Source: Spirochaetota bacterium | GTDB taxonomy: Bacteria > Spirochaetota > Brachyspiria > Brachyspirales > JACRPF01 | Reading direction: 5' to 3' | NCBI GenBank assembly: GCA_038043445.1 | Contig: JBBTBY010000069.1 | Coordinates: 1 to 55,067 of the forward strand | DNA length: 55,067 bases | In this document: piece by piece, positions 8,204-16,124 of the stretch | Position numbering within the stretch: position 1 is the stretch's first letter | Layout: every line of letters starts with the position of its first letter | Position numbers and translations under genes: made by a program | The notes under the pieces: generated by a model | Database searches by the model: none | What the model was told of the DNA's origin: nothing | What the model saw: only the letters and a program-made list of their open reading frames with translations

Positions 8204-9253
8204 TTGAGCGAACGAATTCTTATGAAAGGTAATGAGGCGATGGCGGAATCCGCCATTATAGCCGGCTGTCGGTACTATTTCGGATATCCTATCACCCCGC
8301 AGAACGATGTTCCCGAATACATGTCGCGGCGAATGCCTGCCGTTGATGGTGTATTCCTCCAGGCGGAGAGCGAGGTCGCCGCGATCAATATGGTCATCGG
8401 TGCCTCTGCGGCGGGAAAACGCGTCATGACATCGTCATCATCTCCCGGCATAAGCCTCAAACAGGAAGGCATATCGTATCTTGCCGGTATGAATCTCCCT
8501 GCTGTCGTTGCGAATATCACACGTGCGGGTCCCGGTCTCGGCGACGTGACGACGGCGCAAAGCGATTACTTTCAGGCGACGCGCGGCGGCGGTCATGGCG
8601 ATTATCGCACGCCGACGTTCATGCCCGGCAATGTCCAGGAACTCGCCGACATGACGGTCGCCGCATTCGATCTTGCCGATGCGTACCGCACGCCCGTGAT
8701 GATAATCGCCGATGCCACCATCGGTCAGATGATGGAGCCGATAACGCTCCCCAAGCCGACGGGGAAAGTGTTCGAAAAGCCGTGGGCGCTTACCGGGGCG
8801 AAGGGCAGGGCGAAGAACATCGTCCGCTCGCTTTGGCTGTATCCCGACCCCGGATTACCGCAGAATAACGAGCAATTGCAGAAAAAATATGCCCAGATCG
8901 AGCGCGAATACCGCATGTACGAAGAGTATAAGACATCGGACGCCGATTATCTTTTCGTGGCATATGGGACAACGGCGCGCATCGTTCGGGAAGTCATCGG
9001 CATGCTCCGCAGCGAAGGCATAAAAGCCGGATCGTTCCGTCCGAAAATGGGCTGGCCGTATCCGTACGAAGAGCTGCGTGCATGCGCAAAGGGCAAGAAA
9101 TTCGTGCTCACCGTTGAAATGAGCTATGGCCAGATGGTCGACGATGTGCGCATCGGCATGAACGGTGATATTCCGGTACATTTCTACGGGAAAGCGGGCG
9201 GTGTCATTTTGACCACGAAGGACATCATCACCGCGTTCAAGGGATACATCTAA
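8204..9253 (+). CDS. vorB: 2-oxoacid:ferredoxin oxidoreductase, alpha subunit (VorB type)
   Basis: About 349 residues, normal for the alpha chain of three-gene 2-ketoisovalerate-type oxidoreductases. It opens ERILMKGNEAMAESAI and YYFGYPITPQNDVPEYM, the pyrimidine-domain signature, and has the conserved GPGLGDVTTAQSDYFQ block. The chain takes part in CoA-dependent oxidative decarboxylation of branched-chain 2-oxoacids with reduction of ferredoxin. I place the start at the TTG at 8204, six bases after AAAGGAG, because the family starts about here (M-x-E-K/R-x-L-M-K-G); another TTG lies at 8201 and the ATG at 8222 would remove conserved residues. The stop overlaps the next start (TAATG). Substrate (isovalerate versus pyruvate type) cannot be fixed from sequence alone. 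Confidence 0.88.
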   Translation: MSERILMKGNEAMAESAIIAGCRYYFGYPITPQNDVPEYMSRRMPAVDGVFLQAESEVAAINMVIGASAAGKRVMTSSSSPGISLKQEGISYLAGMNLPAVVANITRAGPGLGDVTTAQSDYFQATRGGGHGDYRTPTFMPGNVQELADMTVAAFDLADAYRTPVMIIADATIGQMMEPITLPKPTGKVFEKPWALTGAKGRAKNIVRSLWLYPDPGLPQNNEQLQKKYAQIEREYRMYEEYKTSDADYLFVAYGTTARIVREVIGMLRSEGIKAGSFRPKMGWPYPYEELRACAKGKKFVLTVEMSYGQMVDDVRIGMNGDIPVHFYGKAGGVILTTKDIITAFKGYI

Positions 9254-9999
9254 TGGCAGTCGTATATTCCCGGCCCCGATCGATAGAGGATGTTCCGTTC
9301 CACTACTGCCCCGGGTGCGGACATTCCATCGTCCACAAGCTTATCGGTGAATGCATCGATGAGCTTGCCATCCTCGAGAACACGGTGCTTGTGGCGCCGG
9401 TGGGTTGCGCGGTGAACGCGTACAATTACTTCAAATGCGATACCTGTGAGGCGGCACATGGCCGTGCGGCGGCAGTGGCGACAGGGCTCAAACGATCCCT
9501 GCCGGACAATATCGTGATATCGTATCAAGGTGACGGCGATCTCGCGTCGATAGGCATGGCGGAGACGATACATGCCGCCAATCGCGGCGAAAAGATAACG
9601 ATAGTGTTCATTAATAACACCATCTATGGGATGACGAGCGGCCAGATGGCGCCGACAACGCTCATCGGCCAGAAGACGACCACGTCGACAAAGGGCAGGA
9701 ACGATTCCATGGGGTTCCCCATCGATATGTGCAAGCTTATCTCGACATTGGAGGCGCCGGTGTACGTGGTCCGGTCAAAGGTCACCAGTGCCGCATCTGC
9801 GCTCAAGACAAAAAAACATATAAAACGTGCGCTTACGCTGCAGAAGGAAGGGAAGGGCTATACGTTCGTGGAGATACTGTCGAACTGCAATACGAACTGG
9901 AAAATGACGCCGCTTGACTCGAATAAATGGATTGACAGCACGGTTGAAAAAGTATTCCCTCTGGGCGTCTTTGTAGACAAATTCGGAGAACAGAAATGA
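9253..9999 (+). CDS. vorA: 2-oxoacid:ferredoxin oxidoreductase, beta subunit (TPP-binding, VorA type)
   Basis: 248 residues. The TPP-binding motif is GDGD at 93-96 with NN at 121-122, and four cysteines (C19, C22, C62, C65 in YCPGCGHS and KCDTCEAAHG) fit the [4Fe-4S] site of these beta chains. Together with the alpha chain it forms the catalytic site. It overlaps vorB by one base and vorC by four bases, so the three subunits are translationally coupled. It ends EKVFPLGVFVDKF as in relatives. Confidence 0.88.
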   Translation: MAVVYSRPRSIEDVPFHYCPGCGHSIVHKLIGECIDELAILENTVLVAPVGCAVNAYNYFKCDTCEAAHGRAAAVATGLKRSLPDNIVISYQGDGDLASIGMAETIHAANRGEKITIVFINNTIYGMTSGQMAPTTLIGQKTTTSTKGRNDSMGFPIDMCKLISTLEAPVYVVRSKVTSAASALKTKKHIKRALTLQKEGKGYTFVEILSNCNTNWKMTPLDSNKWIDSTVEKVFPLGVFVDKFGEQK

Positions 10000-10526
10000 C
10001 CGAGCGCATCATCATAGCTGGATTCGGCGGGCAGGGCGTGCTTTTCAGCGGGAAGCTATTGGCTCAGGCCGCCATGATGGCCGGTTTCAATGTGACGGAA
10101 ATACCCTCGTATGGCGCTGAAATGCGCGGCGGGACCGCGAATGCGGCGATAACCATATCGGATACGGAGATCGGGTCTCCTATCATCGAGCAGCCGTCGT
10201 CGCTGTTATGCCTCAATATCGCATCGTTCGAGCGTTTTGAGGCGGATCTGCTCCCGAAGGGTATGCTCGTTGTCAATACATCACTGGTTAAGAATAAGAG
10301 CTCGCGGGACGATATTAATATAGTAGAAGTCAACGCGAACGATCTCGCGCGCGAAGCGGGGAACCCCGCCATTGTGAATATGCCCGTTATCGGGGCATAC
10401 ATAAAGGCAAGCGGCATTGTACCGTTCGAAACGGCGATGCGGGCGCTTGAGGCGGTCATATCCGACAAGTACCGGGACCTGTTGGCGGTGAATAAGAGGG
10501 CATTGGAGTTGGGGTACGGATCCTAG
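9996..10526 (+). CDS. vorC: 2-oxoacid:ferredoxin oxidoreductase, gamma subunit (VorC type)
   Basis: 176 residues of the CoA-binding gamma domain: AGFGGQGVLFSGKLLAQAA at the start and PSYGAEMRGGTANAAI are the family signature. The ATG overlaps the vorA stop. No delta (2x[4Fe-4S] ferredoxin-like) subunit gene is found before, within or after this operon, although many three- and four-subunit relatives carry one; electron exit would then need a separate ferredoxin (candidates at 12159-13243). Confidence 0.87.
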   Translation: MTERIIIAGFGGQGVLFSGKLLAQAAMMAGFNVTEIPSYGAEMRGGTANAAITISDTEIGSPIIEQPSSLLCLNIASFERFEADLLPKGMLVVNTSLVKNKSSRDDINIVEVNANDLAREAGNPAIVNMPVIGAYIKASGIVPFETAMRALEAVISDKYRDLLAVNKRALELGYGS

Positions 10527-10571
10527 CATCCCTTGTTCAATCGGCTCCGTACCAGGATAAGGTGATCCGCA

Positions 10572-11408
10572 ATGGCGACTGTAGGAAAGGAAAAAGCGTC
10601 TGAGGCGCAAAAGGCCGAATTCAACGAACGCATTAAGGATATGCGTGACCATGTTGAATCGATATCGGTGAAGATAAAAGAGATCGAAAAAGAGCTCATC
10701 GGCAAGACCGATAAGATCGAGACCGCAGCGCAGCGGCTTAAGCTCGCCGAGATGTACATGAACGTCATTTCGTTCCACACCGGTATGAGCGCGCTCTCCC
10801 AGCACATGCTCAACTACAAGAACGAGTCCTATCTCAACGAAGGGCGGAAGATCCTCTATAAAGTGCTTATACTGCTCGAAGAGGCACTGGGTAATCATGT
10901 CGATGACCCGCTCAATGAGAACGAGGCGGTGCACGAGGTTCTCGCGGGGAAATTCGACGATAAATGGAAACTCGCGTTCGCGCGGACGCTCGGCTACAAT
11001 ATCAATCTCATCGAGGACTGCTACGGCGACAACACGAAATGGAAGTGGAGTTTCGTCGAGGTAGAGGGACGCTACGCGATAGCGATGAAGAATTTCATCG
11101 ATTACAAGACGTTCATCAAGAACATGGACCCGCGCGTGCCGGGCTTTTCCGAGCGCAACAATCTCATGAAATTGGTGAAGAAGCTCCTCAACGAGGCGGC
11201 GGAACTCTACCGCAAGAAATATGAGCTCAAAGAGCATCGTCTCGATGATATGAAATATGCGCTCAATATACTGGGTGCGCTTCGCCGCATACTCATGTAT
11301 CTCGGCGAGGCCGAAGAGGCCAATGAGCGAAAGAAGATCTATGACCTATGGAAAAAGAAGATGGAAGATGATCTTCGCAAGAAAGAGGAATTGGACGCGA
11401 AGCGGTAG
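10572..11408 (+). CDS. Conserved helical protein of unknown function
   Basis: 278 residues, not recognised. Residues 8-55 and 240-278 are charged and predicted coiled coil (the protein ends KKKMEDDLRKKEELDAK). The middle is helical with tryptophan and tyrosine clusters (DNTKWKWSFVEVEGRYAIAM). No signal peptide or membrane segment, so cytoplasmic. It follows vorC by 45 bases and precedes a strong terminator, so it may be the last gene of the vor transcript. A weak AAGGTG ribosome site precedes the ATG. The layout (helical solenoid-like centre between coiled coils) suggests a scaffold or regulatory protein, but nothing in the sequence gives a function. Confidence 0.75.
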   Translation: MATVGKEKASEAQKAEFNERIKDMRDHVESISVKIKEIEKELIGKTDKIETAAQRLKLAEMYMNVISFHTGMSALSQHMLNYKNESYLNEGRKILYKVLILLEEALGNHVDDPLNENEAVHEVLAGKFDDKWKLAFARTLGYNINLIEDCYGDNTKWKWSFVEVEGRYAIAMKNFIDYKTFIKNMDPRVPGFSERNNLMKLVKKLLNEAAELYRKKYELKEHRLDDMKYALNILGALRRILMYLGEAEEANERKKIYDLWKKKMEDDLRKKEELDAKR

Positions 11409-11436
11409 CGCTGCATTCCATGGAATAACATTGTAT

Positions 11437-11479
11437 CCCGCAGGCGGGGCCGCGCGACCCCGCCTGCGGGATTTTTTTT
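11437..11479 (+). terminator. Intrinsic terminator after the vor transcript
   Basis: A perfect 13-bp G+C-rich stem (CCCGCAGGCGGGG, 11437-11449, with its complement at 11458-11470), an eight-base loop and a run of eight T. It is the clearest terminator in the window. Confidence 0.93.
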
Positions 11480-11499
11480 ACACTGGTAATGCCTTTTGC

Positions 11500-11550
11500 T
11501 TGACTCCTGGAAGAAGATTTATATATTTTTCAATGTTAGCAAGTGCTAAC
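11500..11550 (+). promoter_or_regulatory. tetR promoter with palindromic operator
   Basis: TTGACT (11500-11505) and TATATT (11522-11527) are 16 bases apart. Directly downstream lies a perfect palindrome, GTTAGC-AAGT-GCTAAC (11535-11550), which covers the likely transcription start. The position fits autorepression by the TetR protein encoded from 11565. Confidence 0.72.
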
Positions 11551-11564
11551 CGAAGGAGCAGGCC

Positions 11565-12146
11565 ATGCCGGCAACGAAACGGCAAAAGGATATCATGAAC
11601 GCGACGCTTACGGTCATTGCGGCCGAGGGCGTTGAGCACCTTACGGTGCGGCGTATCGCCGATCGCCTGTCGATAACCGATGCTGCGCTCTATAAGCATT
11701 TTGATGGAAAGACCGGCATTCTCGCGGCTATCGTCGAGGAGTTCCGCATCGATTCGCTCAAAGCGCTCGATGCCGCGGCGAAGGGTGTTACCCCGATCGA
11801 TAAAGTGCGGCTTTTCTTCCTTGACCGTGCCGATTATTTTGCATCGCACCCGGAAATGGTGCCGGTGCTGTTCCCGGAATCCATGGTCGGAGGGAATCGG
11901 CGGCTCTTCAAAGCGGTGCTTTCCGCGATGGATGATCACAAGCAGGCGCTTGTTGTCATCATCGGCGAGGCGCAGAGGAAAAGGGAGATACGGATCGCTC
12001 CGCCGGAGCATGTGTTCATCATGATCATGGGTACGCTCCGGCTGCTCTTCACGCGCTGGCAGTACAGCGGTCACGGATTCGATCTCGCCGAAGAGGCGCG
12101 CGCGCTTTGGGCATCGCTTGTATCGCTCATTTCAGACATCAAATAA
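11565..12146 (+). CDS. TetR/AcrR-family transcriptional regulator
   Basis: 193 residues. The N-terminal helix-turn-helix spans about residues 25-47 (LTVRRIADRLSITDAALYKH), the classic TetR pattern, and the rest is an all-helical ligand and dimer domain. AAGGAG lies six bases before the ATG. It is first in a four-gene run (two Fe-S proteins and a cupin follow within 30 bases of each other), so it probably controls the whole cassette through the palindrome at 11535. The inducer is unknown. Confidence 0.88.
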   Translation: MPATKRQKDIMNATLTVIAAEGVEHLTVRRIADRLSITDAALYKHFDGKTGILAAIVEEFRIDSLKALDAAAKGVTPIDKVRLFFLDRADYFASHPEMVPVLFPESMVGGNRRLFKAVLSAMDDHKQALVVIIGEAQRKREIRIAPPEHVFIMIMGTLRLLFTRWQYSGHGFDLAEEARALWASLVSLISDIK

Positions 12147-12158
12147 CGGAGGCATCAT

Positions 12159-13004
12159 ATGGTTCGAAGCATCATCACGATCGACGAGGAGAAATGCAAT
12201 GGCTGCGGGCTCTGCATACCCAATTGCCCTGAGGGGGCGATTCAAATGATAGACGGCAAGGCGCGTCTTATCAGCGATCTTTTCTGCGACGGGCTCGGCG
12301 CCTGTCTCGGGCACTGCCCGGAAGGGGCCATCACGACGGTCAAGCGTGAGGCGGCTCCGTACGACGAATGGACGGTGATGGGTAATATCGTCAAGGCGGG
12401 TGCCAACACGATAAAGGCGCATCTCATGCATCTTCGCGACCACGGCGAAACGGCGCATCTCGCAACAGCGGTCAAGTATCTCAAAGAGAAAAATATTGAA
12501 AATCCATTGAAGGAGGAAAACACAATGGTACATCAACATGGGGGCGGATGCCCCGGATCACAGGTGATCGATCGCTCGTCAGAGGAGGGAGCCGCAGATG
12601 CCGCGGGAACGCGTCAGTCGGCACTTCGGCAGTGGCCGGTGCAGCTCCATCTCGTATCGCCGATGGCCCCGTATTTTGTCGGCAAGGACGTTCTCCTTGC
12701 GGCGGACTGCGTGGCGTTCACGGTCGGTGATTTCCACAAGGACTGGCTCGCGGGGAAATCGCTCGCCATCGCCTGCCCGAAACTCGACGAAGGTCAGGAC
12801 GTATACAAGGAAAAGCTTGTATCACTTATTGATGAGGCGAAGGTGAACACGCTCACCGTCATGATAATGCAGGTGCCCTGCTGCGGCGGTCTGCTTGCGC
12901 TCGCGAAGGATGCTCTTGCATCGGCGAAGCGAAAAATTCCTCTCAAAGCCGTTGTCGTCGGCTTGAAAGGTGATATACTGAGCGAGGAATGGGTTACTGC
13001 CTGA
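12159..13004 (+). CDS. Ferredoxin-domain iron-sulfur protein
   Basis: 281 residues. The N-terminal 60 residues are a 2x[4Fe-4S] ferredoxin domain: CNGCGLCIPNCPEGAI, then CDGLGACLGHCPEGAI, in which the second motif has one long gap (C-x5-C-x3-CP), as is usual in this group. Residues 60-130 are a linker with a Gly/His patch (HQHGGGCPG). The C-terminal half contains a conserved PCCGGL motif near residue 240 that may bind a metal or cluster. The family often sits beside cupin and TetR genes in anaerobes. It lies 12 bases after tetR, with GGAGG before the ATG. Role unproven: redox transfer or stress response are both possible. Confidence 0.75.
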   Translation: MVRSIITIDEEKCNGCGLCIPNCPEGAIQMIDGKARLISDLFCDGLGACLGHCPEGAITTVKREAAPYDEWTVMGNIVKAGANTIKAHLMHLRDHGETAHLATAVKYLKEKNIENPLKEENTMVHQHGGGCPGSQVIDRSSEEGAADAAGTRQSALRQWPVQLHLVSPMAPYFVGKDVLLAADCVAFTVGDFHKDWLAGKSLAIACPKLDEGQDVYKEKLVSLIDEAKVNTLTVMIMQVPCCGGLLALAKDALASAKRKIPLKAVVVGLKGDILSEEWVTA

Positions 13005-13018
13005 CCAAGGGGGATGCC

Positions 13019-13243
13019 ATGGCGAACAGGAACGAGAAGACCCCGGGGAATACACCCGGACGCTACTATGTGGATACGACATGCACGGGTTGCGGTGTAT
13101 GCATTGATACGGCCCCGGGCGTGTTCGTTATGCATGACAGTGTCGCGTATGTCGTAAAACAACCGGATGCGTCATCGGAAACGGCTGCGGCGGATGCAAA
13201 AGCAAGCTGCCCGAGCGAATCGATAGGCGACGACGGCGTGTGA
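13019..13243 (+). CDS. Small [4Fe-4S] ferredoxin
   Basis: 74 residues. YYVDTTCTGCGVC followed by a distal CP (KASCPSESI) gives the C-x2-C-x2-C...CP ligands of a single [4Fe-4S] cluster. I use the ATG at 13019, with AAGGGGG five bases before it, rather than an upstream start without a ribosome site. It sits between the larger Fe-S protein and the cupin in the same operon. A plausible electron carrier for the oxidoreductases encoded nearby, though this link is an inference from proximity. Confidence 0.8.
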   Translation: MANRNEKTPGNTPGRYYVDTTCTGCGVCIDTAPGVFVMHDSVAYVVKQPDASSETAAADAKASCPSESIGDDGV

Positions 13244-13268
13244 AGAATAAAGATCAAAGGAGTATCGT

Positions 13269-13595
13269 ATGGAAGAGAATTTTTCAGAGAAGCCGCTTTC
13301 GGCAGCGGGATCGGTAGCGTATTCTGGCGGCGCTGTAGTGAGCAAGACCGTCATCAACAAGAAGGTCGGCACGATAACGCTGTTCGCGTTCGATCAGGGT
13401 CAGCGGCTGTCCGAACACACGGCCCCGTTCGATGCGCTCGTGAACGTTCTTGACGGCGAAGGAGAGATCGTCATCGGCGGGAAGGCGCATCGCCTCCATG
13501 TCGGGGATTTCATCGTCATGCCGGCGAACATACCGCATGCGGTGAACGCCGTGGCGAAATTCAAAATGATGCTCGTGATGATTCGAGGCGAGTGA
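13269..13595 (+). CDS. Cupin-domain protein
   Basis: 108 residues forming one small cupin barrel: the first motif is around EHTAPFDALVNVLDGEGE and the second is GDFIVMPANIPHAV. The glutamate/histidine pair (EH, then H in PHAV) could hold a metal. AGGAG lies before the ATG. Last gene of the tetR cassette. Small cupins of this type often accompany Fe-S stress proteins; enzymatic activity is unknown. Confidence 0.8.
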   Translation: MEENFSEKPLSAAGSVAYSGGAVVSKTVINKKVGTITLFAFDQGQRLSEHTAPFDALVNVLDGEGEIVIGGKAHRLHVGDFIVMPANIPHAVNAVAKFKMMLVMIRGE

Positions 13596-13630
13596 ACATA
13601 TTGTTCTGCGATGCGGAAATCCGGATTTTC

Positions 13631-13659
13631 TTGCAAAATCATATGATCTGATGTAGTAT
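13631..13659 (+). promoter_or_regulatory. Promoter of the ilvE-mcsA-mcsB unit
   Basis: TTGCAA (13631-13636) and TAGTAT (13654-13659) with a 17-base spacer, 24 bases before the ilvE start. A perfect 12-base palindrome AAATCCGGATTT (13617-13628) lies just upstream of the -35. Confidence 0.55.
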
Positions 13660-13682
13660 GCGCTCATGCCCCGGAGGCGTGC

Positions 13683-14558
13683 ATGAGCGACTGCATCTAC
13701 ATCGACGGAAAATTCTTCTCGCAGGAAACTGCGGTCGTTTCCGTGTTCGATCACGGTTTCCTTTACGGTGACGGCGTGTTCGAAGGCATACGCTTTTACA
13801 ACAGTCGCATCTTCAAGCTCGATGAGCATATCGAACGCCTCTGTAAATCGGCGCAGGCCATATTCCTCGCGATACCGGTCGACAAGGCGGAGCTGCGGGC
13901 CATTGTCATCGAATCGGCAAAACGCTCTGCTCTTGAGAACGGCTACATACGGCTCGTGATAAGCCGCGGCAGGGGCGATCTCGGGCTTGACCCGCGCAAA
14001 TGTCCGCACCCGTCGATCATAGTCATACCGAGCCTTTTGAAGATGTATCCGCCGGAGATGTATGAGAACGGGATATCGCTCATCACGGTGCCCACGCGGC
14101 GCAATATCAACGAAGCGATCAACCCGCGCATAAAATCGCTCAACTATATGAACAATATCATCGCCAAGGTCGAGGCGTCGCAGCTTGGCTTCGAAGAGGC
14201 GATAATGCTCTCTCATGACGGATATGTGGCGGAATGTACGGGCGATAATATCTTCTATGTCACCGACGGTGTCCTCTCTACGCCGTCGTCGTTCCATGGA
14301 GCGCTCAAGGGTATTACGCGCATGGTCGTCATAGCGCTCGCGAAAAAACGGGGGATCACCGTGCATGAGACAACGGCCACCCGCTACGACCTGTACACTG
14401 CCGATGAATGTTTCCTCACCGGCACCGGGGCCGAGGTCGTGCCTGTCGTGCGCATAGACGCCCGCCAGATCGGCGGCGGGAAACCGGGTGTCATGACCGC
14501 ATCGCTCATCACGGATTTCCGCGCTCTCGTTGCGACCGACGGGGTCTCGATAGCATGA
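13683..14558 (+). CDS. ilvE: Branched-chain amino acid aminotransferase
   Basis: 291 residues, the length of class IV PLP aminotransferases. VFDHGFLYGDGVFEGIR at 21-37 and INPRIKSLNYMNNI around 146-159 are family signatures; K151 is the PLP lysine. It interconverts leucine, isoleucine and valine with their 2-oxoacids, the substrates of a Vor-type oxidoreductase like the one at 8204. GGAGG stands six bases before the ATG. The stop overlaps the mcsA start (ATGA). D-amino acid aminotransferase is the main alternative within the fold, but the sequence fits IlvE better. Confidence 0.87.
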   Translation: MSDCIYIDGKFFSQETAVVSVFDHGFLYGDGVFEGIRFYNSRIFKLDEHIERLCKSAQAIFLAIPVDKAELRAIVIESAKRSALENGYIRLVISRGRGDLGLDPRKCPHPSIIVIPSLLKMYPPEMYENGISLITVPTRRNINEAINPRIKSLNYMNNIIAKVEASQLGFEEAIMLSHDGYVAECTGDNIFYVTDGVLSTPSSFHGALKGITRMVVIALAKKRGITVHETTATRYDLYTADECFLTGTGAEVVPVVRIDARQIGGGKPGVMTASLITDFRALVATDGVSIA

Positions 14559-15043
14559 TATGCCAGATATGCGGTGAAGAAGAGGCGGTGCTTCACATAC
14601 AGGAGATCGTCGGCGATGCCCGTACTGAACTTCATGTCTGCAAGCGCTGTGCCGAAGCAAAAGGGATACTTCGCGATATCGCATCGCTCAATCTTACGCT
14701 TTCCGCCACCGTTGCCCCCCCGCGTTCGAAGAAGAAGCCGCGGGCGAAGCTTCGATCGCTTACCTGCTCGCGCTGCGGCACTACCGGCGACGAGTATGTG
14801 AAGGACCATCGCGCCGGATGTTCGCATTGCTACACGGACCTTTCGCCGGTGATGAACGGCGTGTTGAAAGAGCTGCATCCCGGCATTACCCATACCGGCC
14901 GTGTGCCGAAGGAGCCGGGGAATTCCGCGGCCGAGATAATACGCCTGAAAAGCGAACTGGCGCTCCTCCTCAAACAGGAAGATTATGAACGTGCGGCGAC
15001 GCTCAGGGACGCGATCGCGGCGCTTTCCCGGACGGAACGCTAG
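14555..15043 (+). CDS. mcsA: McsA-like zinc-finger protein with UVR motif
   Basis: 162 residues. Four CxxC pairs (C3/C6, C29/C32, C71/C74, C89/C92) form two zinc sites as in McsA, the activator of the McsB arginine kinase. A UVR motif (coiled helical hairpin; LLLKQEDYERAATLRDAI) covers about 127-158. The ATG overlaps the ilvE stop; the stop is two bases before mcsB. In Bacillus the pair sits in ctsR-mcsA-mcsB-clpC; here neither ctsR nor clpC is adjacent. Confidence 0.85.
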   Translation: MICQICGEEEAVLHIQEIVGDARTELHVCKRCAEAKGILRDIASLNLTLSATVAPPRSKKKPRAKLRSLTCSRCGTTGDEYVKDHRAGCSHCYTDLSPVMNGVLKELHPGITHTGRVPKEPGNSAAEIIRLKSELALLLKQEDYERAATLRDAIAALSRTER

Positions 15044-15045
15044 CG

Positions 15046-16089
15046 ATGGCGTTCAGGGAAGCTGCGTCGTGGTGGAACGGCGGGCTTGAGGCTGCGATAG
15101 CCGTCTCGACACGGTCGCGCATCGTGCGAAATATCGCGGGGATGCCGTTCCCCTCGCGGCTGAACGCCGACGATCGCGAGGCGGTCGTTTCCATCGCGGG
15201 TGAGGCCATTGAAAAGAGCGGTATGTTCGGACCGACGGGCGTACGATGCTCCGTCGCTTCGGTATCGCCCATCGAACGGCGCATCCTTGTGGAACGGACA
15301 TTGCTCCGATCGTCCGCAGGCGAGGCCGATGTGCATCTCTGGGTGAGCGCGGACGAGACAATCGCGGTCGCGGTGAACGATGATGACCATCTGCGCATCG
15401 GAGCGACAACGGCGGGGGCGGATGCCGCCTTCGCGTATCAGCGGACGCTTGAACATGAACGTCTGCTCGAAACGACCATCCCGTTCTCCTTCGATCCGAC
15501 ACATGGTTTCCATGCAACTTCCGCTTCCGATGTGGGCACGGGCCTGCGCCTGTCGGTCATGGTTCATGTGCCGCTCCTTATCTGGGAACAGAAGGCGGCG
15601 CTTGAAAAGCTCCTCACGGCCATTGTGCGTTCCGGCGGTGTGATAAGCGGCATGCGCGGGCATAAGAGCCGCTCTATCGGTGATATCATCGAGATCTCGA
15701 ACCAATCGACGCTCGGCGTGAGCGAACGCGAGATCGTCGACAATGCACGCACGTTCATCCGTAAGATCATCCGTGCGGAGACGAAGGCGCGTGAGGATGC
15801 GCTCAAGAAGGACAGGGCGCTCATCGAGGACCGTGTGTGGCGAAGCCTTGCGACGCTGCGTGCGGCGCGGAGCATCACCTACCTCGAAACGACGGCATTT
15901 CTGTCGTGGATACGTGTCGGTGCGCATATGGGGATCATATCTGTGCCGATGGCGCTCATCACGATGGCGCTCTTTACGACACAGAAGGCGCATCTCTGCC
16001 GTGAGCATGCCGCTCTTGTACCCAAGGCTGGACGGGATATCATACGCGCGGACCGTATGCGCGCGCTGTTCGCCCCCTACGGCGGGTAG
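15046..16089 (+). CDS. mcsB: McsB-like protein arginine kinase, probably with an altered active site
   Basis: 347 residues, the normal length, beginning with the phosphagen-kinase block STRSRIVRN (21-29). The DHLR block (NDDDHLR, 111-117), GTGLR (164-168) and ISNQSTLG (217-224) are kept. However, the CPTN loop with the catalytic cysteine reads SASD at 159-162, and the GEGSEA loop with a catalytic glutamate is shortened to a basic HKSRSIG stretch near 206-212. The RDxxRA phospho-arginine pocket is intact (RDIIRA, 330-335). Comparisons with the canonical enzyme are from memory. The protein may have lost kinase activity and act as a phospho-arginine binding partner. Confidence 0.8.
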   Translation: MAFREAASWWNGGLEAAIAVSTRSRIVRNIAGMPFPSRLNADDREAVVSIAGEAIEKSGMFGPTGVRCSVASVSPIERRILVERTLLRSSAGEADVHLWVSADETIAVAVNDDDHLRIGATTAGADAAFAYQRTLEHERLLETTIPFSFDPTHGFHATSASDVGTGLRLSVMVHVPLLIWEQKAALEKLLTAIVRSGGVISGMRGHKSRSIGDIIEISNQSTLGVSEREIVDNARTFIRKIIRAETKAREDALKKDRALIEDRVWRSLATLRAARSITYLETTAFLSWIRVGAHMGIISVPMALITMALFTTQKAHLCREHAALVPKAGRDIIRADRMRALFAPYGG

Positions 16090-16124
16090 GACTCGCCGAT
16101 ATCCATTGACTATGAGGAGCCGCT

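Noticed and set aside
13284-14684. A 466-residue minus-strand frame
   Set aside because: It is antisense to the cupin and ilvE genes and is rich in Arg/His/Asp as expected of a mirror frame in G+C-rich genes.
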